32,768 nucleotides of DNA from Acidisoma sp. L85 (GCF_009765865.1 NZ_LMUQ01000039.1:164412-197179), one strand, 5' to 3'. Shown: positions 23,310 through 32,410, counted from the first letter of the stretch. A program made the numbers and translations. The notes: generated by a model from the sequence alone, not told the origin.

Positions 23310-25942
23310 AGTGCCGCGTCCCGGATCAGCAAGGCCACCAGACCTGTCCAGCCGGTCTGATGACAGGCGCCGCAGCCCCGGCCGGTATCGCCGTTGAAGT
23401 ATTCATAGAACAGCGGCAGGTCGCGGAAATGCGGGTCGTTCTGTAGCAGCGGGTGGTCACCATGCACCGGCCGGCGCCCATCGGCATCCCGCGTGAACAG
23501 CGTGGTGAGCCGCCGCGACAGCTCATTCGCGACCTGCTCCAAGGTCATCATCGTCTTCGATCCGGCCGGGCAAGGAACCTGGAACTCATCGCCATAATAG
23601 TTGTGAAACTGCCGCAGACTGTCGATCAGAAGATAATTCACCGGCATCCAGATCGGGCCGCGCCAATTCGAGTTACCGCCAAACAGGCCCGACCGTGATT
23701 CCGCCGGCCAATACGGCAATTCGAATGTCTCGCCGTTCCACTCGAAGACATAGGGATCGCCCTCATGCGCCTTTGAGACGCTGCGCACGCCATGCGGCGA
23801 AAGAAACTCTTCCTCATCCAGCATCCGCCACAGCAGCCGGTTAACGCGATGGCCGCGCAGCATGGAGAGCAGTGCCGTCTCCTCCATACCCGGCACATTC
23901 CAGTGCGACACGAGATCGGCGAGGTCCGGCCGGTGCTCCAGGAACCAATGCATGCGCTGCGCGAATTCCGGCAGCTTCGGCGCATCGGTCACATGCAGCA
24001 CATCGACCGCGAAGAGCGGCATGAGCCCCACCATCGTGCGGCTGCGGATCGGGATCGCCTCGCGATCGGGAAGATTGAGCTGGTCGTAGAAGAACTCGTC
24101 CTGATCGTCCCACAACCCGCCATGCTTGGCGGCCGCCTCGGCGATATACAAGAAATGCTCGAAGAATTTCGCCGCCATCGATTGATAAACGCGATCAACC
24201 ATCGCGATCTCGATCGCCATGCGCATGAGGTTCAGCGCATACATCGCCATCCAGGCCGTAGCATCCGATTGGCTGAGCTGCCCGCCCATCGGCAAGGGCT
24301 TCGAGCGATCGAAGATACCGATATTGTCGAGCCCCAGAAAACCGCCCTGGAAGATATTGCGCCCATCGGCATCTTTGCGGTTCACCCACCAAGTGAAATT
24401 GAGCGCGAGCTTGTTAAAGATGTGCTTGAGGTAGTCGATATCGCCGACGCCCCGCATCTCCCGGTCCATCTGATACACACGGAAAGCGGCCCAGGCCTGT
24501 AGCGGCGGGTTGGCGTCGCCGAAGGCATATTCATAGGCGGGAAGCTGGCCGTTCGGATGCATGTAATTGTCATGCGTCACCATCCGCACTTGCTCTTTCG
24601 CGTATTCGGGATCGACCATCGCGAGCGGCAGGGCATGGAAGGCGAGATCCCAGGAGGCGTACCAGGGATATTCCCACTTGTCAGGCATCGAGATGATGTC
24701 CTCGTTCCGCACATGACCCCAATCGGCATTGCGGCCGTGGAAACGGCTTTCCGGCGGCGGCGGCTGGCCTTCGTCGCCCTTCAGCCATTCCCGAACATCG
24801 TAGTGATAGAGCTGCTTCGACCACAGCATGCCGGCCAGCGCCAGGCGCTGGACATGTCGCGCATCCTCGTTGGTCACGCCGTCCTGAACCACGGCATAGA
24901 ATTCCTCGGTCTCCGCGATGCGGGCAGCGAAAACCTTGTCGAAATCCTCGAAGGCGTCGCCGATGACCGTCGCCGGGCGGAAGCGCAGCCGCAGCACTTG
25001 CTCCCCTCCGGCGGCTACCGTGACCAGGTGATCCGCCGCCACCTTGGTGCCGCGCGCATCGGCATTGATCGCCTCCCGCTTGCCGCCCACCAGGAAGTCG
25101 TTGATGCCGTCCTTGAAAGTGCCGGTGGCCGCATCGCCGAAAAGCTTCGGCCGGTTGGTTTCATTCTCGCAGAACAGCATGCGCGCTTCCTGCCCCAGAT
25201 GAAGCCGCATCTCCGGCAATTCGGGATGCCGCGCCGCCGCCTCGCGCGGCGACAGCCCCTGCACCACCGGTTTGGCATGACCCGGATTCCAGCTCCAGAT
25301 ATTGCGCGCCCAAAGCTGAGGCAGAACATGCAGCGTCGCGGCGTCCGGGCCGCGATTGGCGATGGTGATGCGCATCAGGATGTCGTCTGGCGCCGCCTTG
25401 GCATATTCCACGAAGATGTCGAAGTAGCGGCTCTCGTCGAAAAGCCCCGTGTCGATCAGCTCGTATTCGAGTTCCTCGTAGCCACGGCCGGCATTCTCAT
25501 GCACCAGATGGTCGTAGGGGAAGGCTGCCTGTGGATATTTGTAAAGCATCCGCATGTACGAATGGGTCGGCGTACCATCGAGGTAATAATACAGTTCCTT
25601 GACATCCTCGCCGTGATTTCCCTCCTCGTTGGCGAGACCGAACAGCCGCTCCTTGATGATCGGGTCCTCGCGGTTCCACAGCGCGAGGCCGAGGTTCCAG
25701 CGCAGATAGCGCTCACCGAAGCCGGCCAGCCCATCCTCGCCCCAGCGATACGCGTGGCTGCGCGCCTGGTCATGGGTGAGATAGGTCCAGGCATCGCCGT
25801 TCGGGCTGTAATCCTCCCGCACCGTTCCCCATTGGCGTTCGCTGAGATAGGGACCCCACTGCCGCCACGCCTCGTCATCGCGTGCGGCAACCAAACGCTT
25901 GCCTTCGGCGGTCGCAAAGAAAGGCGAGGGATCGGCGGGCAT
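23306..25942 (-). CDS. GH63-like (MGH1-type) glucosidase
   Basis: The 878-residue protein begins [27 protein letters not shown]. The (alpha/alpha)6 barrel landmarks are [15 protein letters not shown] (near 440), [15 protein letters not shown] (near 550) and [20 protein letters not shown] (near 775). These are typical of the GH63 mannosyl-oligosaccharide glucosidase-like enzymes, whose bacterial members cleave terminal glucose from oligosaccharides or glucosylated small molecules. No signal peptide is visible, so it acts in the cytoplasm. The minus-strand ATG at 25942 is preceded by GGAG. It is the first gene of an operon ending in cbpA-cbpM. Trehalose- or glycogen-related genes, which would hint at the substrate, are not nearby. 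Confidence 0.88.
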   Translation of the reverse strand: MPADPSPFFATAEGKRLVAARDDEAWRQWGPYLSERQWGTVREDYSPNGDAWTYLTHDQARSHAYRWGEDGLAGFGERYLRWNLGLALWNREDPIIKERLFGLANEEGNHGEDVKELYYYLDGTPTHSYMRMLYKYPQAAFPYDHLVHENAGRGYEELEYELIDTGLFDESRYFDIFVEYAKAAPDDILMRITIANRGPDAATLHVLPQLWARNIWSWNPGHAKPVVQGLSPREAAARHPELPEMRLHLGQEARMLFCENETNRPKLFGDAATGTFKDGINDFLVGGKREAINADARGTKVAADHLVTVAAGGEQVLRLRFRPATVIGDAFEDFDKVFAARIAETEEFYAVVQDGVTNEDARHVQRLALAGMLWSKQLYHYDVREWLKGDEGQPPPPESRFHGRNADWGHVRNEDIISMPDKWEYPWYASWDLAFHALPLAMVDPEYAKEQVRMVTHDNYMHPNGQLPAYEYAFGDANPPLQAWAAFRVYQMDREMRGVGDIDYLKHIFNKLALNFTWWVNRKDADGRNIFQGGFLGLDNIGIFDRSKPLPMGGQLSQSDATAWMAMYALNLMRMAIEIAMVDRVYQSMAAKFFEHFLYIAEAAAKHGGLWDDQDEFFYDQLNLPDREAIPIRSRTMVGLMPLFAVDVLHVTDAPKLPEFAQRMHWFLEHRPDLADLVSHWNVPGMEETALLSMLRGHRVNRLLWRMLDEEEFLSPHGVRSVSKAHEGDPYVFEWNGETFELPYWPAESRSGLFGGNSNWRGPIWMPVNYLLIDSLRQFHNYYGDEFQVPCPAGSKTMMTLEQVANELSRRLTTLFTRDADGRRPVHGDHPLLQNDPHFRDLPLFYEYFNGDTGRGCGACHQTGWTGLVALLIRDAAL

Positions 25943-26059
25943 GGCGGTCTCCGAAAAACGCCCTCCAGCTATATCCGCGCCGGGCCGAAGCGGAAACCTG
26001 GGCCATGGACGGGACCGCGCGCTGGCGGCAGGGTGCGGCGCTTACTAACCAGGGGTTGC

Positions 26060-26953
26060 ATGATGCCGAAGACCCGAGACATCCAGGCGCTGCCGATCTG
26101 GAAGGGCCGCGCCACACTTGGCGAGGGCTTGCTCTGGTCGCCCAGCCGGAACCGGCTCTTCTTCGTCGATATCCTGGGAAAGCGCGTCCTCTCCTGCGCG
26201 ATCGACGGTTCCGGGGTTCAGCAATGGGCGATGCCGCGCCGCGTCTGCTGGCTCGTCGAATGCGCGGGCTCGGGGGATTTTCTGGTCGGGCTGGAAGACA
26301 GCATCGTCTACGCCAGCTTCATTCCGGGCGCCCCAGTCGAAATCCTGCGGAACCTCGACTGGCGGTTGGCGCTGCCACCCACTGCTCGCTTCAATGACGC
26401 CAAGGCCGATGCGACCGGCCGTGTCTATTGCGGCACCATGGATGACAAGGAAAGCGCCCCCATCGGCGCGCTCTTCACCATAGCGCCGGGCGGCGCGGTG
26501 GCTCAGCTCGACGCCGGCTATACCGTCACGAACGGGCCAGCCATCAGCCCAGACGGCGCGACGCTCTATCACACGGATTCTCCCGCCCGCACGGTCTACG
26601 CCTTCAAACGGGCGCCGGGCGGCATGCTCTCGGCAAAGCGTCCGCATATCCACTTCGCCGAGGCGGACGGCTATCCGGACGGCATGACCTGCGATGCCGA
26701 GGGCGGGCTGTGGGTCGCGCATTGGGATGGCGGCCGGGTGAGCCGGTTCCATCCGGACGGCAGCTTTGACCGCGGCATCACGGTGCCCGCTTCCCGCGTG
26801 ACCTCCTGCACCTTCTGCGGCCCAAACTTCGACCGCCTCGCGATCACCACCGCCGCTTACGAGCGCGAAAGCGAACCCCTCGCCGGCGCGCTCTTCATCG
26901 CCGACCCCGGCTGCGTAGGGCTTGCCGCAGGCCGCTACGGCTTGGCGGCATAG
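26060..26953 (+). CDS. SMP-30/gluconolactonase/LRE-family hydrolase
   Basis: The 297-residue six-bladed beta-propeller has the four metal and catalytic positions of the family: Glu in LGEGLLWSP, Asn in ARFNDAKAD, Asn in VTNGPAISPDG, and Asp in DGYPDGMTCD. FYFxD-type strand ends such as LFFVDI and LWVAHWDGGRV mark the blades. These enzymes open sugar lactones, for instance arabino- or glucono-lactone. ATG at 26060 follows AGGGG (26051-26055); the next codon is also ATG. It diverges from the glycosidase gene across 117 bases. A sugar-acid pathway is likely, but the lactone is unknown. Confidence 0.93.
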   Translation: MMPKTRDIQALPIWKGRATLGEGLLWSPSRNRLFFVDILGKRVLSCAIDGSGVQQWAMPRRVCWLVECAGSGDFLVGLEDSIVYASFIPGAPVEILRNLDWRLALPPTARFNDAKADATGRVYCGTMDDKESAPIGALFTIAPGGAVAQLDAGYTVTNGPAISPDGATLYHTDSPARTVYAFKRAPGGMLSAKRPHIHFAEADGYPDGMTCDAEGGLWVAHWDGGRVSRFHPDGSFDRGITVPASRVTSCTFCGPNFDRLAITTAAYERESEPLAGALFIADPGCVGLAAGRYGLAA

Positions 26954-27062
26954 GCGGCCGCTGCCGGGCCTTTCGAGACTGTTTCAGGGACGCAGAGCCT
27001 TCTCCCCCCTGCATGGGAGTGCAGAGATCACGCCCCGCGGCGAGTGCCATGCAAACGCATGC

Positions 27063-27091
27063 CTTCGGCTTACAGCCTCGGCTGCTATAAG
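27063..27091 (+). promoter_or_regulatory. Weak promoter candidate before the Bcr/CflA gene
   Basis: TATAAG at 27086-27091 is a fair -10; CTTCGG at 27063-27068 is 17 bases upstream but poor as a -35. The 236-base gap 26954-27189 also contains small palindromes (CGGCATGCCG at 27108-27117 and CTGCA/TGCAG near 27008-27023). I see no gene there. Confidence 0.25.
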
Positions 27092-27189
27092 ACGGCGATG
27101 GCTGCCTCGGCATGCCGTGAACCCGATCCGGCTTCGGCCACTCCTGCATTCCGCGGTGCGATGCCGCGCAGCTAACCGAGGCGCTCTTC

Positions 27190-28392
27190 ATGGCCGGCCC
27201 GTCCCTCTATCGCCGCGCCATCGTACTCGGGCTTCTCATCGCCATCGGCGCCTTCGCGATCGACATGTACATCCCAGGCTTCGCCGCCATCGCGGCGGAC
27301 CTGCACACGGATCCCGGCACCGTCCAGCTCAGCATGACGAGCTTCTTCGTGGCGCTCGGGGCGGGGCAGATCATCTACGGCCCGGTGTCGGACAGCATCG
27401 GCCGCCGGTTGCCCATCTTCGTCGGCCTCGGCATCTTCGCCATCGCCTCCGTCAGTGCTGCCTTCGCCCCCTCCATCGAAACGCTGATCGTCTCGCGTTT
27501 CTTCCAGGGCCTTGGCGCGGCCGCCGCCTTCGTGGTTCCCATGGCGGTGATCCGCGACGAATATACCGGCCCGGATGCCGCGCGGCTGCTCTCCCTGGCG
27601 ATGCTCTCGCTCAGCGTCTCGCCCATCCTGGCGCCGGTCTTCGGCGGATTCCTGGTCCAGTACACCAGCTGGCGGCTGATCTTCGGCGTGCTGATCGTGA
27701 TCTGCGCCGCGGTCACGGTGATGGTCTGGTTTCTGCTGCCGGAAACGCTGGCACCGGCTGACCGCGTCAGCGCGCGGCCGACGCTGATCCTGCTGACCTA
27801 CGGGCGCCTGCTGCGAAACCGCACCTTCATGGCACCGATCATGATCGCGGCTTTCGCCCAGGCGATTCTCTTCACCTTCATCTCGGGCTCGCCCTTCGTC
27901 ATCGTCACGCTGTATCACCTGTCGCCGACAACCTTCGGCGTTCTCTTCGCCTGCCACGCCATCGCATTGATCGGCATCAGCCAATTCAACGCGCCGATGA
28001 TGCGCAAGTTTGGCACGCCCCGGCTGCTCGGTGGCGCAGCCTTCGCGACGGCCATCGCGACGATCACGCTCGCCGTCCTGGTGTTTAGCGGCATGACCCT
28101 GCTCTGGCCGTTCGTCGCGCTGACCCTCTTCATCTTCACCTGCCTCGGCCTGATCCTGGCCCCGGCCTTCCTCACCGCCATGGAGCCGATGGGCGCCATC
28201 GCGGGCGCCGCCGCCGCCATCGGCAGCTGCGTCGAATTCGCCTGCAGCTCGGTCATAACGGCGCTGATGGGTCTTTTGGCGGATGGCACAGCGCGGCCGA
28301 TGGTCGGCTTCCTGGCGTTTTCGGCCTGCGGGATCGTCGCAAGCTGGATTGTCTTCATCCGAACGCCACATCGTTCCCCTTCTGTCCCTTGA
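27190..28392 (+). CDS. Bcr/CflA-family drug efflux MFS transporter
   Basis: The 400-residue protein has twelve probable membrane helices. IAIGAFAIDMYIPGFAAIAADL is the opening signature of the Bcr/CflA drug:proton antiporters. Motif A is GPVSDSIGRR between helices 2 and 3, and LSVSPILAPVFGGFL is motif C, the antiporter hallmark, in helix 5. It exports drugs or metabolites using the proton gradient at the inner membrane. The ATG at 27190 stands after an apparently untranslated 236-base gap. It is probably a single-gene unit, with the DUF2934 gene starting 74 bases after its stop. Confidence 0.93.
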   Translation: MAGPSLYRRAIVLGLLIAIGAFAIDMYIPGFAAIAADLHTDPGTVQLSMTSFFVALGAGQIIYGPVSDSIGRRLPIFVGLGIFAIASVSAAFAPSIETLIVSRFFQGLGAAAAFVVPMAVIRDEYTGPDAARLLSLAMLSLSVSPILAPVFGGFLVQYTSWRLIFGVLIVICAAVTVMVWFLLPETLAPADRVSARPTLILLTYGRLLRNRTFMAPIMIAAFAQAILFTFISGSPFVIVTLYHLSPTTFGVLFACHAIALIGISQFNAPMMRKFGTPRLLGGAAFATAIATITLAVLVFSGMTLLWPFVALTLFIFTCLGLILAPAFLTAMEPMGAIAGAAAAIGSCVEFACSSVITALMGLLADGTARPMVGFLAFSACGIVASWIVFIRTPHRSPSVP

Positions 28393-28466
28393 CGCCGCCG
28401 CCCCTCATCCGAATCTCCATGGCGCGGAGCCGGCCGAGAATCCGGCGCTCAGGAGGGGGAAAGCCG

Positions 28467-28724
28467 ATGTCTGACAGCCAGGATCGTGAGAGCCGGATCC
28501 GGGAACGTGCCTACGCCCTCTGGGAGAAGGAGGGATCGCCCGAGGGGCGTGAGGAAGAATTCTGGGTGCGCGCGGAGATGCTGGAAGACGACTACGAGCT
28601 TCTTCCAGATGCGCCACCCGAGCCGATGGAGGAAAAGGAAGGGATCGACGTCGACCTCGACCACAGCTTTCCCGCCAGCGACCCACCGTCATTCACGCCG
28701 ACCAAGGCGGGGGGCGCGGAGTAG
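28467..28724 (+). CDS. Small DUF2934-domain protein
   Basis: The 85-residue acidic protein starts at the ATG at 28467, preceded by a strong AGGAGGGGGA. RIRERAYALWEKEGSPEGREEEFW is the DUF2934 hallmark (IR.RAY.LWE..G.P.G). The C-terminal DVDLDHSFPASDPPSFTP is a second motif often found with it. These proteins are widespread in alphaproteobacteria and have no established function. An upstream in-frame ATG exists but lacks a ribosome-binding site. Confidence 0.87.
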   Translation: MSDSQDRESRIRERAYALWEKEGSPEGREEEFWVRAEMLEDDYELLPDAPPEPMEEKEGIDVDLDHSFPASDPPSFTPTKAGGAE

Positions 28725-28734
28725 CCGTTTTTCT

Positions 28735-28834
28735 CCTCCCTGCAAGGGAGGGGCTGGGGGTGGGTGCTTGCGGCGACAGGTCGAGCTGACAGCGCCCGAA
28801 CGAACCCGCCCAACCCCTCCCTTGCAGGGAGGGG
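28735..28834. repeat. Long inverted repeat of self-palindromic G/C-rich arms between convergent genes
   Basis: The left arm (28735-28753) and right arm (28816-28834) are perfect reverse complements over 19 bases, and each arm is itself palindromic (CTCCCT-GCA-AGGGAG). The match continues imperfectly inward (TGGGGGTGGGT against ACCCGCCCA). The gap lies between the DUF2934 gene and a convergent SDR gene. There is no T-run, so it is not a standard terminator, but it could end transcription from both sides. Confidence 0.75.
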
Positions 28835-28867
28835 AAAGCTACGCGCTTCGGATAATACAGACTCGCC

Positions 28868-29650
28868 TTAGCCGAAGGAGGCGTTGAATGCTCCGCCGTC
28901 GAGGAGCAGATTTTGGCCCGTGATGTAGCCGGACGACGCCGCGCACAGAAAAGCGCAGGCCCTGGCGAACTCGTCTGGATCGCCGAAACGCCCTGCCGGC
29001 GACTGCGCGGCGCGCTGAGCCGAAATCTCGTCAACGCTCTTACCTGCAGCCTTCGCGGCCCCCGCCATCGTCGTTTTCAACCGATCGGTCAAAAACGGAC
29101 CCGGTAGCAGATTGTTGATCGTCACGTTGTGACGCGCGACCTGCCGCGACAGGCCACCGACAAATCCCGTCAGCCCGGACCGTGCGCCATTACTCATGCC
29201 GAGGTTAGGGATCGGTGACTTCACCGAAGCCGAGGTGATGTTCACGATCCGCCCGAACTTCCGGTCGATCATCCCATCCACCACCGCCTTCATCATGGCG
29301 ATCGGCGCCAGCATATTGGCGTCGAGCGCCTTGATCCAATCCTCGCGCTCCCAGTCCCGAAAGTCGCCCGGCGGCGGGCCGCCCGCATTATTCACCAGAA
29401 TATCGGGCGAGGGGCAGGCGCTCAGCGCGGCGGCGCGGCCCGCCTCGGTCGCGATATCGCCGGGCGCGAACAGCACCACCGCGCCGGTCGCGGATCCGAT
29501 TTCCGCCGCCGTCGCCTTCAGCCGAGCCTCGTCGCGGCCGGTGATCGTCACCGCGACCCCTTCGCCCGCCAATACCAGGGCGCAGGCGCGGCCCAGCCCC
29601 TTGCTCGCGGCGCAGACGATTGCGCTCCGCCCTTGAAGACCGAGGTCCAT
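28868..29650 (-). CDS. Atypical short-chain dehydrogenase/reductase-like protein without YxxxK
   Basis: The ATG at 29650 gives 260 residues. The Rossmann nucleotide-binding site is modified: AIVCAASKGLGRACALVLA instead of TGxxxGIG, followed by ILVNNAGGPPPG (NNAG) and NITSASVKSP with the catalytic Ser position. The expected YxxxK is replaced: the aligned segment LGMSNGARSGLTGF has Ser at the Tyr place and Arg at the Lys place. FabG-like proteins with a SNGAR segment form a recognised subgroup of unknown activity. Fold and cofactor binding are likely, but normal reductase chemistry is doubtful. It diverges from the mannitol dehydrogenase gene, 105 bases apart. Confidence 0.88.
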   Translation of the reverse strand: MDLGLQGRSAIVCAASKGLGRACALVLAGEGVAVTITGRDEARLKATAAEIGSATGAVVLFAPGDIATEAGRAAALSACPSPDILVNNAGGPPPGDFRDWEREDWIKALDANMLAPIAMMKAVVDGMIDRKFGRIVNITSASVKSPIPNLGMSNGARSGLTGFVGGLSRQVARHNVTINNLLPGPFLTDRLKTTMAGAAKAAGKSVDEISAQRAAQSPAGRFGDPDEFARACAFLCAASSGYITGQNLLLDGGAFNASFG

Positions 29651-29755
29651 CGGTGTCTTCTCTCCCCGCCGCCGGTTATGACCGGCACAGATCAAGCGGC
29701 GGCCCGCCCACCTGTCAACCTCGACGGCGGCGAGGCGTGCTTAGGGGAGAGATCC

Positions 29756-31237
29756 ATGGTCACTTTGAGCAACGCAACCCTGACGTCGCTGCCCTCAGCC
29801 GTCGCGGTGCCGCGCTATGTCCGCGGGCGCCTGCGCCCCGGCATCGCGCATTTCAGCGTCGGCAATTTCCACCGCGCCCATCAGGCGGTCTATCTCGACA
29901 AGCTGATCGCCGCCGGCGGCCATGATGACTGGGCGCTGCTCGGCATCGGCCTGCTCGACAATCCGCCCGAGCGCGCCAAGGCGGCGGCCTTCCCCGAGCA
30001 GGACTACCTCTACACCATCACCGTTTGTCCCCCCGCGGCACCGCCCGAAATCGCAGTCGTGGGCTCGATCGTCGACTATCTCTTTGCGCCAGCCGATCCC
30101 GAGGCGGTGCTGAAGCGCCTCGTCGATCCCGCGATCCGCATCGTCACGATGACGCTGACCGAGGGTGGCTACAACATCGACGATGAGACGCATAAGTTCC
30201 GGCTCAACGCGCCGGATATCGTCCACGACCTCGCCAATCCCACCAACCCGCGCACTGCTTTCGGCTTCGTCGCCGAAGCGCTGTCTCGCCGGCGCGCGCA
30301 GGGCATCGCACCCTTCACCATCCTCTCCTGCGACAATCTCCGGCACAACGGCGATGTCGCGAAGCTCGCATATACCAGCTTCGCCCGCGCCCGCGACCCC
30401 AAGCTCGCGGATTGGATGGAAGCCGAGATCGACTTCCCGAACAGCATGGTCGATCGCATCACGCCCGCGACCAGCGAGGCGGATCGCGGCCGCCTCAACA
30501 CCGCCAGCGGCATCGACGACGCGATCCCGATCTTCTGCGAGGATTTCGTCCAGTGGGTGATGCAGGATCACTTCCGCTACGGGCGCCCGAAGTTCGAGAC
30601 CGTCGGTGTGCAGATGACGAACGACGTCTGGGCCTATGAGCAGATCAAACTCCGCATGCTCAACGCGTCACACAGCATGCTGGCTTTCCCCGGCACCGTC
30701 GCCGGCTACCGGCTGGTCCATGAGACTGTGGCGGACCCGCAGATCGCGGAGCTGCTGCGGCAATTCTGGGATCGCGATGTGATCCCGCTGCTCGCGGCCC
30801 CGCCGGGCATGTCGCTGACCGGCTACCGCGACAAACTCCTCGAGCGCTACCTCAACCCCGCGACACGCGATCAGACGATCCGCATTGCTTCGGATGGTGC
30901 GTCACGCATTCCGATCTTCGCGGGCGATACGATCCGCGCCGTTATCGAGAAGGATGGCGATCCGCGCCGCCTCGCCTTCCTCCTCGCCGCCTTTGCCCGC
31001 TGCCTCGGCGGGGTGGACGACAAGGGCGAGCACTTCACGACGCCCGAGCCCAGACTGACCGATGCCGAGCGGGCCACCGCGAAAGATCCCGATCCCGCGA
31101 GGTTCCTGTCGCTGCCGGTTTTCGCTGGCCTCGGCATGGATCGCTCTCAACGCTTCCGCGAGGCTTTCGAGGCGAGCCGCCGTTCGATCGCCGACCGCGG
31201 CGTGATCGCGACGCTCAAGGATCTTCTGGCGAAATAG
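29756..31237 (+). CDS. Mannitol 2-dehydrogenase-family polyol dehydrogenase
   Basis: The ATG at 29756, preceded by TAGGGGAGAG, gives 493 residues, the usual length for the long-chain polyol-specific dehydrogenases. HFSVGNFHRAHQAVY is the N-terminal nucleotide-binding region. The catalytic K-x4-N-x2-H motif is KLRMLNASH (Lys298, Asn303, His306). It oxidises mannitol or a similar hexitol to a ketose with NAD+. A long upstream reading-frame extension is not supported. The gene is followed 38 bases later by a ketose 3-epimerase-like gene, so the ketose product is probably epimerised. The substrate could be mannitol, arabitol or altritol. Confidence 0.93.
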   Translation: MVTLSNATLTSLPSAVAVPRYVRGRLRPGIAHFSVGNFHRAHQAVYLDKLIAAGGHDDWALLGIGLLDNPPERAKAAAFPEQDYLYTITVCPPAAPPEIAVVGSIVDYLFAPADPEAVLKRLVDPAIRIVTMTLTEGGYNIDDETHKFRLNAPDIVHDLANPTNPRTAFGFVAEALSRRRAQGIAPFTILSCDNLRHNGDVAKLAYTSFARARDPKLADWMEAEIDFPNSMVDRITPATSEADRGRLNTASGIDDAIPIFCEDFVQWVMQDHFRYGRPKFETVGVQMTNDVWAYEQIKLRMLNASHSMLAFPGTVAGYRLVHETVADPQIAELLRQFWDRDVIPLLAAPPGMSLTGYRDKLLERYLNPATRDQTIRIASDGASRIPIFAGDTIRAVIEKDGDPRRLAFLLAAFARCLGGVDDKGEHFTTPEPRLTDAERATAKDPDPARFLSLPVFAGLGMDRSQRFREAFEASRRSIADRGVIATLKDLLAK

Positions 31238-31275
31238 CGCCAAAACCGCCGCCCTAACCGGAGAACGCCTAAAAC

Positions 31276-32160
31276 ATGAACCCCATCGGCATCCATGCCT
31301 TCGTCTGGTCGGCCGGCTCGACCCCTGCGGATCTCGATCGCGCGCTCGAACGCTCCTCGGAGCTTGGCTACACGCTGATCGAATTCCCTCGTCTCGACCC
31401 GAAGAAATTCGATGTGCCCTCCTTCGCCCGCAAGATGGCGGAGCGGAAAATAGGCATCGCCGTGACGATGGGACTGCTGCCCGCGAACGACATCTCCAGC
31501 GAGGACGCAAGCGTCGTCGCGGCGGGCGAGCGCGTGTTGCTGGAAGCGGTGTCGGTCGCCCGCGATCTCGGGGCCAAGAAGCTCGGCGGCATCCTGTTTT
31601 CGGCCCATAGCAAATACATGACCATGCCGACGGCGCGCGGCCGGCAGAACAGCATCGACACCATCCGCAAAGTCGCGCGCGCCGCGGCTGCCGCTGGCGT
31701 CACCCTCAACCTCGAAATCGTCAATCGCTTCGAGAGCAACCTGCTGAACACCACGGCCCAGGGTCTCGCCTTTCTCGAAGAGGTCGGCGAGCCGAATGTC
31801 TATCTCCATCTCGATGTCTTCCACATGAACATCGAGGAGGCCAACCCCGCCGACGCCATTCGCGCCGCCGGTGACCGGCTCGGCTATTTCCATATCGGCG
31901 AAAGCAATCGCGGCTATCTCGGCGCCGGCACCATCGAGTTTCCGCCAATTTTCGATGCGCTGCTCGACAACGGCTATACCGATACCGTGACGTTCGAATC
32001 TTTTTCCTCCGCTGTGGTGGACAAGGATCTCTCGATCATCACCGGGATCTGGCGCAACACCTGGGACGACAATATCGATCTCGCGCGCCACGCCCACGCC
32101 TTCATCACCGACCAGTTGACCAGCGCGGAGCGCCGCCGCCGGATCACCCGCACGCCCTGA
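31276..32160 (+). CDS. Ketose 3-epimerase-like sugar isomerase (DTE/DPE family)
   Basis: The 294-residue TIM-barrel protein matches D-tagatose/D-psicose 3-epimerases. Its metal ligands Glu147 (LNLEIVNRFE), Asp180 (HLDVFH), His206 (YFHIGES) and Glu241 (TFESFS) have the spacing known from the Pseudomonas cichorii enzyme, shifted by five. Glu147 and Glu241 would also be the proton-transfer pair. It would interconvert ketoses at C3, such as fructose and psicose. It begins 38 bases after the mannitol dehydrogenase gene, in the same direction, and the two probably form an operon for a rare polyol or ketose. Confidence 0.9.
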   Translation: MNPIGIHAFVWSAGSTPADLDRALERSSELGYTLIEFPRLDPKKFDVPSFARKMAERKIGIAVTMGLLPANDISSEDASVVAAGERVLLEAVSVARDLGAKKLGGILFSAHSKYMTMPTARGRQNSIDTIRKVARAAAAAGVTLNLEIVNRFESNLLNTTAQGLAFLEEVGEPNVYLHLDVFHMNIEEANPADAIRAAGDRLGYFHIGESNRGYLGAGTIEFPPIFDALLDNGYTDTVTFESFSSAVVDKDLSIITGIWRNTWDDNIDLARHAHAFITDQLTSAERRRRITRTP

Positions 32161-32256
32161 CAATTGGTAGCAAGCGCGGGGCGTGGTGCGCGGCTCCGCC
32201 GGTCTAATTCAGGGGGTGAAGTCACATCTCACGAGTTTGAGCCGGGCCTTCCCCCA

Positions 32257-32305
32257 CGTCATGCTCGGCGAAGGCCGAGCATCCACGCCTTCGCGTGCCA
32301 TGACG
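32257..32305. repeat. Palindromic intergenic element, copy 3 (complete two-hairpin form)
   Basis: The 49-base element has an outer stem CGTCATG (32257-32263) pairing with CATGACG (32299-32305) around two hairpins. Hairpin 1 is ATGCTCGGC (32261-32269), loop GAAG, complement 32274-32282. Hairpin 2 is CACGC (32284-32288), loop CTTC, GCGTG (32293-32297). Outer stem and hairpin 1 share two base pairs at their junction. It is the simplest of three related copies in this window and lies about 100 bases after the epimerase stop. Confidence 0.8.
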
Positions 32306-32342
32306 AACCACGGGGCAGCGGCTCAGCATTAGATCATCACGT

Positions 32343-32381
32343 TTAGTCAAGGCGGCTCTCAAACGCTCACCGGCTGACTAA
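32343..32381. promoter_or_regulatory. Separated inverted repeat upstream of the SulP leader
   Basis: TTAGTCA (32343-32349) and its complement TGACTAA (32375-32381) are 25 bases apart. As half-sites they are spaced too far for one dimer; as a hairpin they would form an imperfect stem with CGG/CCG inside. It may be a terminator for the epimerase operon or a regulator site for the SulP gene. No T-run follows. Confidence 0.3.
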
Positions 32382-32410
32382 GCGCCACTTATGTTGCACC
32401 GCCGCAAAAC

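Noticed and set aside
24557-26059. Long plus-strand open frame upstream of the SMP-30 gene
   Set aside because: It is antisense to the GH63-like gene, has no conserved domain, and the SMP-30 fold begins only after the ATG at 26060, which has its own AGGGG.
27172-28371. Minus-strand open frame of 399 codons across the Bcr/CflA gene
   Set aside because: Its Asp/Glu/Arg/Gln-rich composition is the complement of a hydrophobic membrane protein, so it is a shadow frame.
28868-29650. SDR gene as the missing ketoreductase of the polyene cluster
   Set aside because: It is about 18 kb away, beside sugar genes, and lacks the YxxxK catalytic pair.
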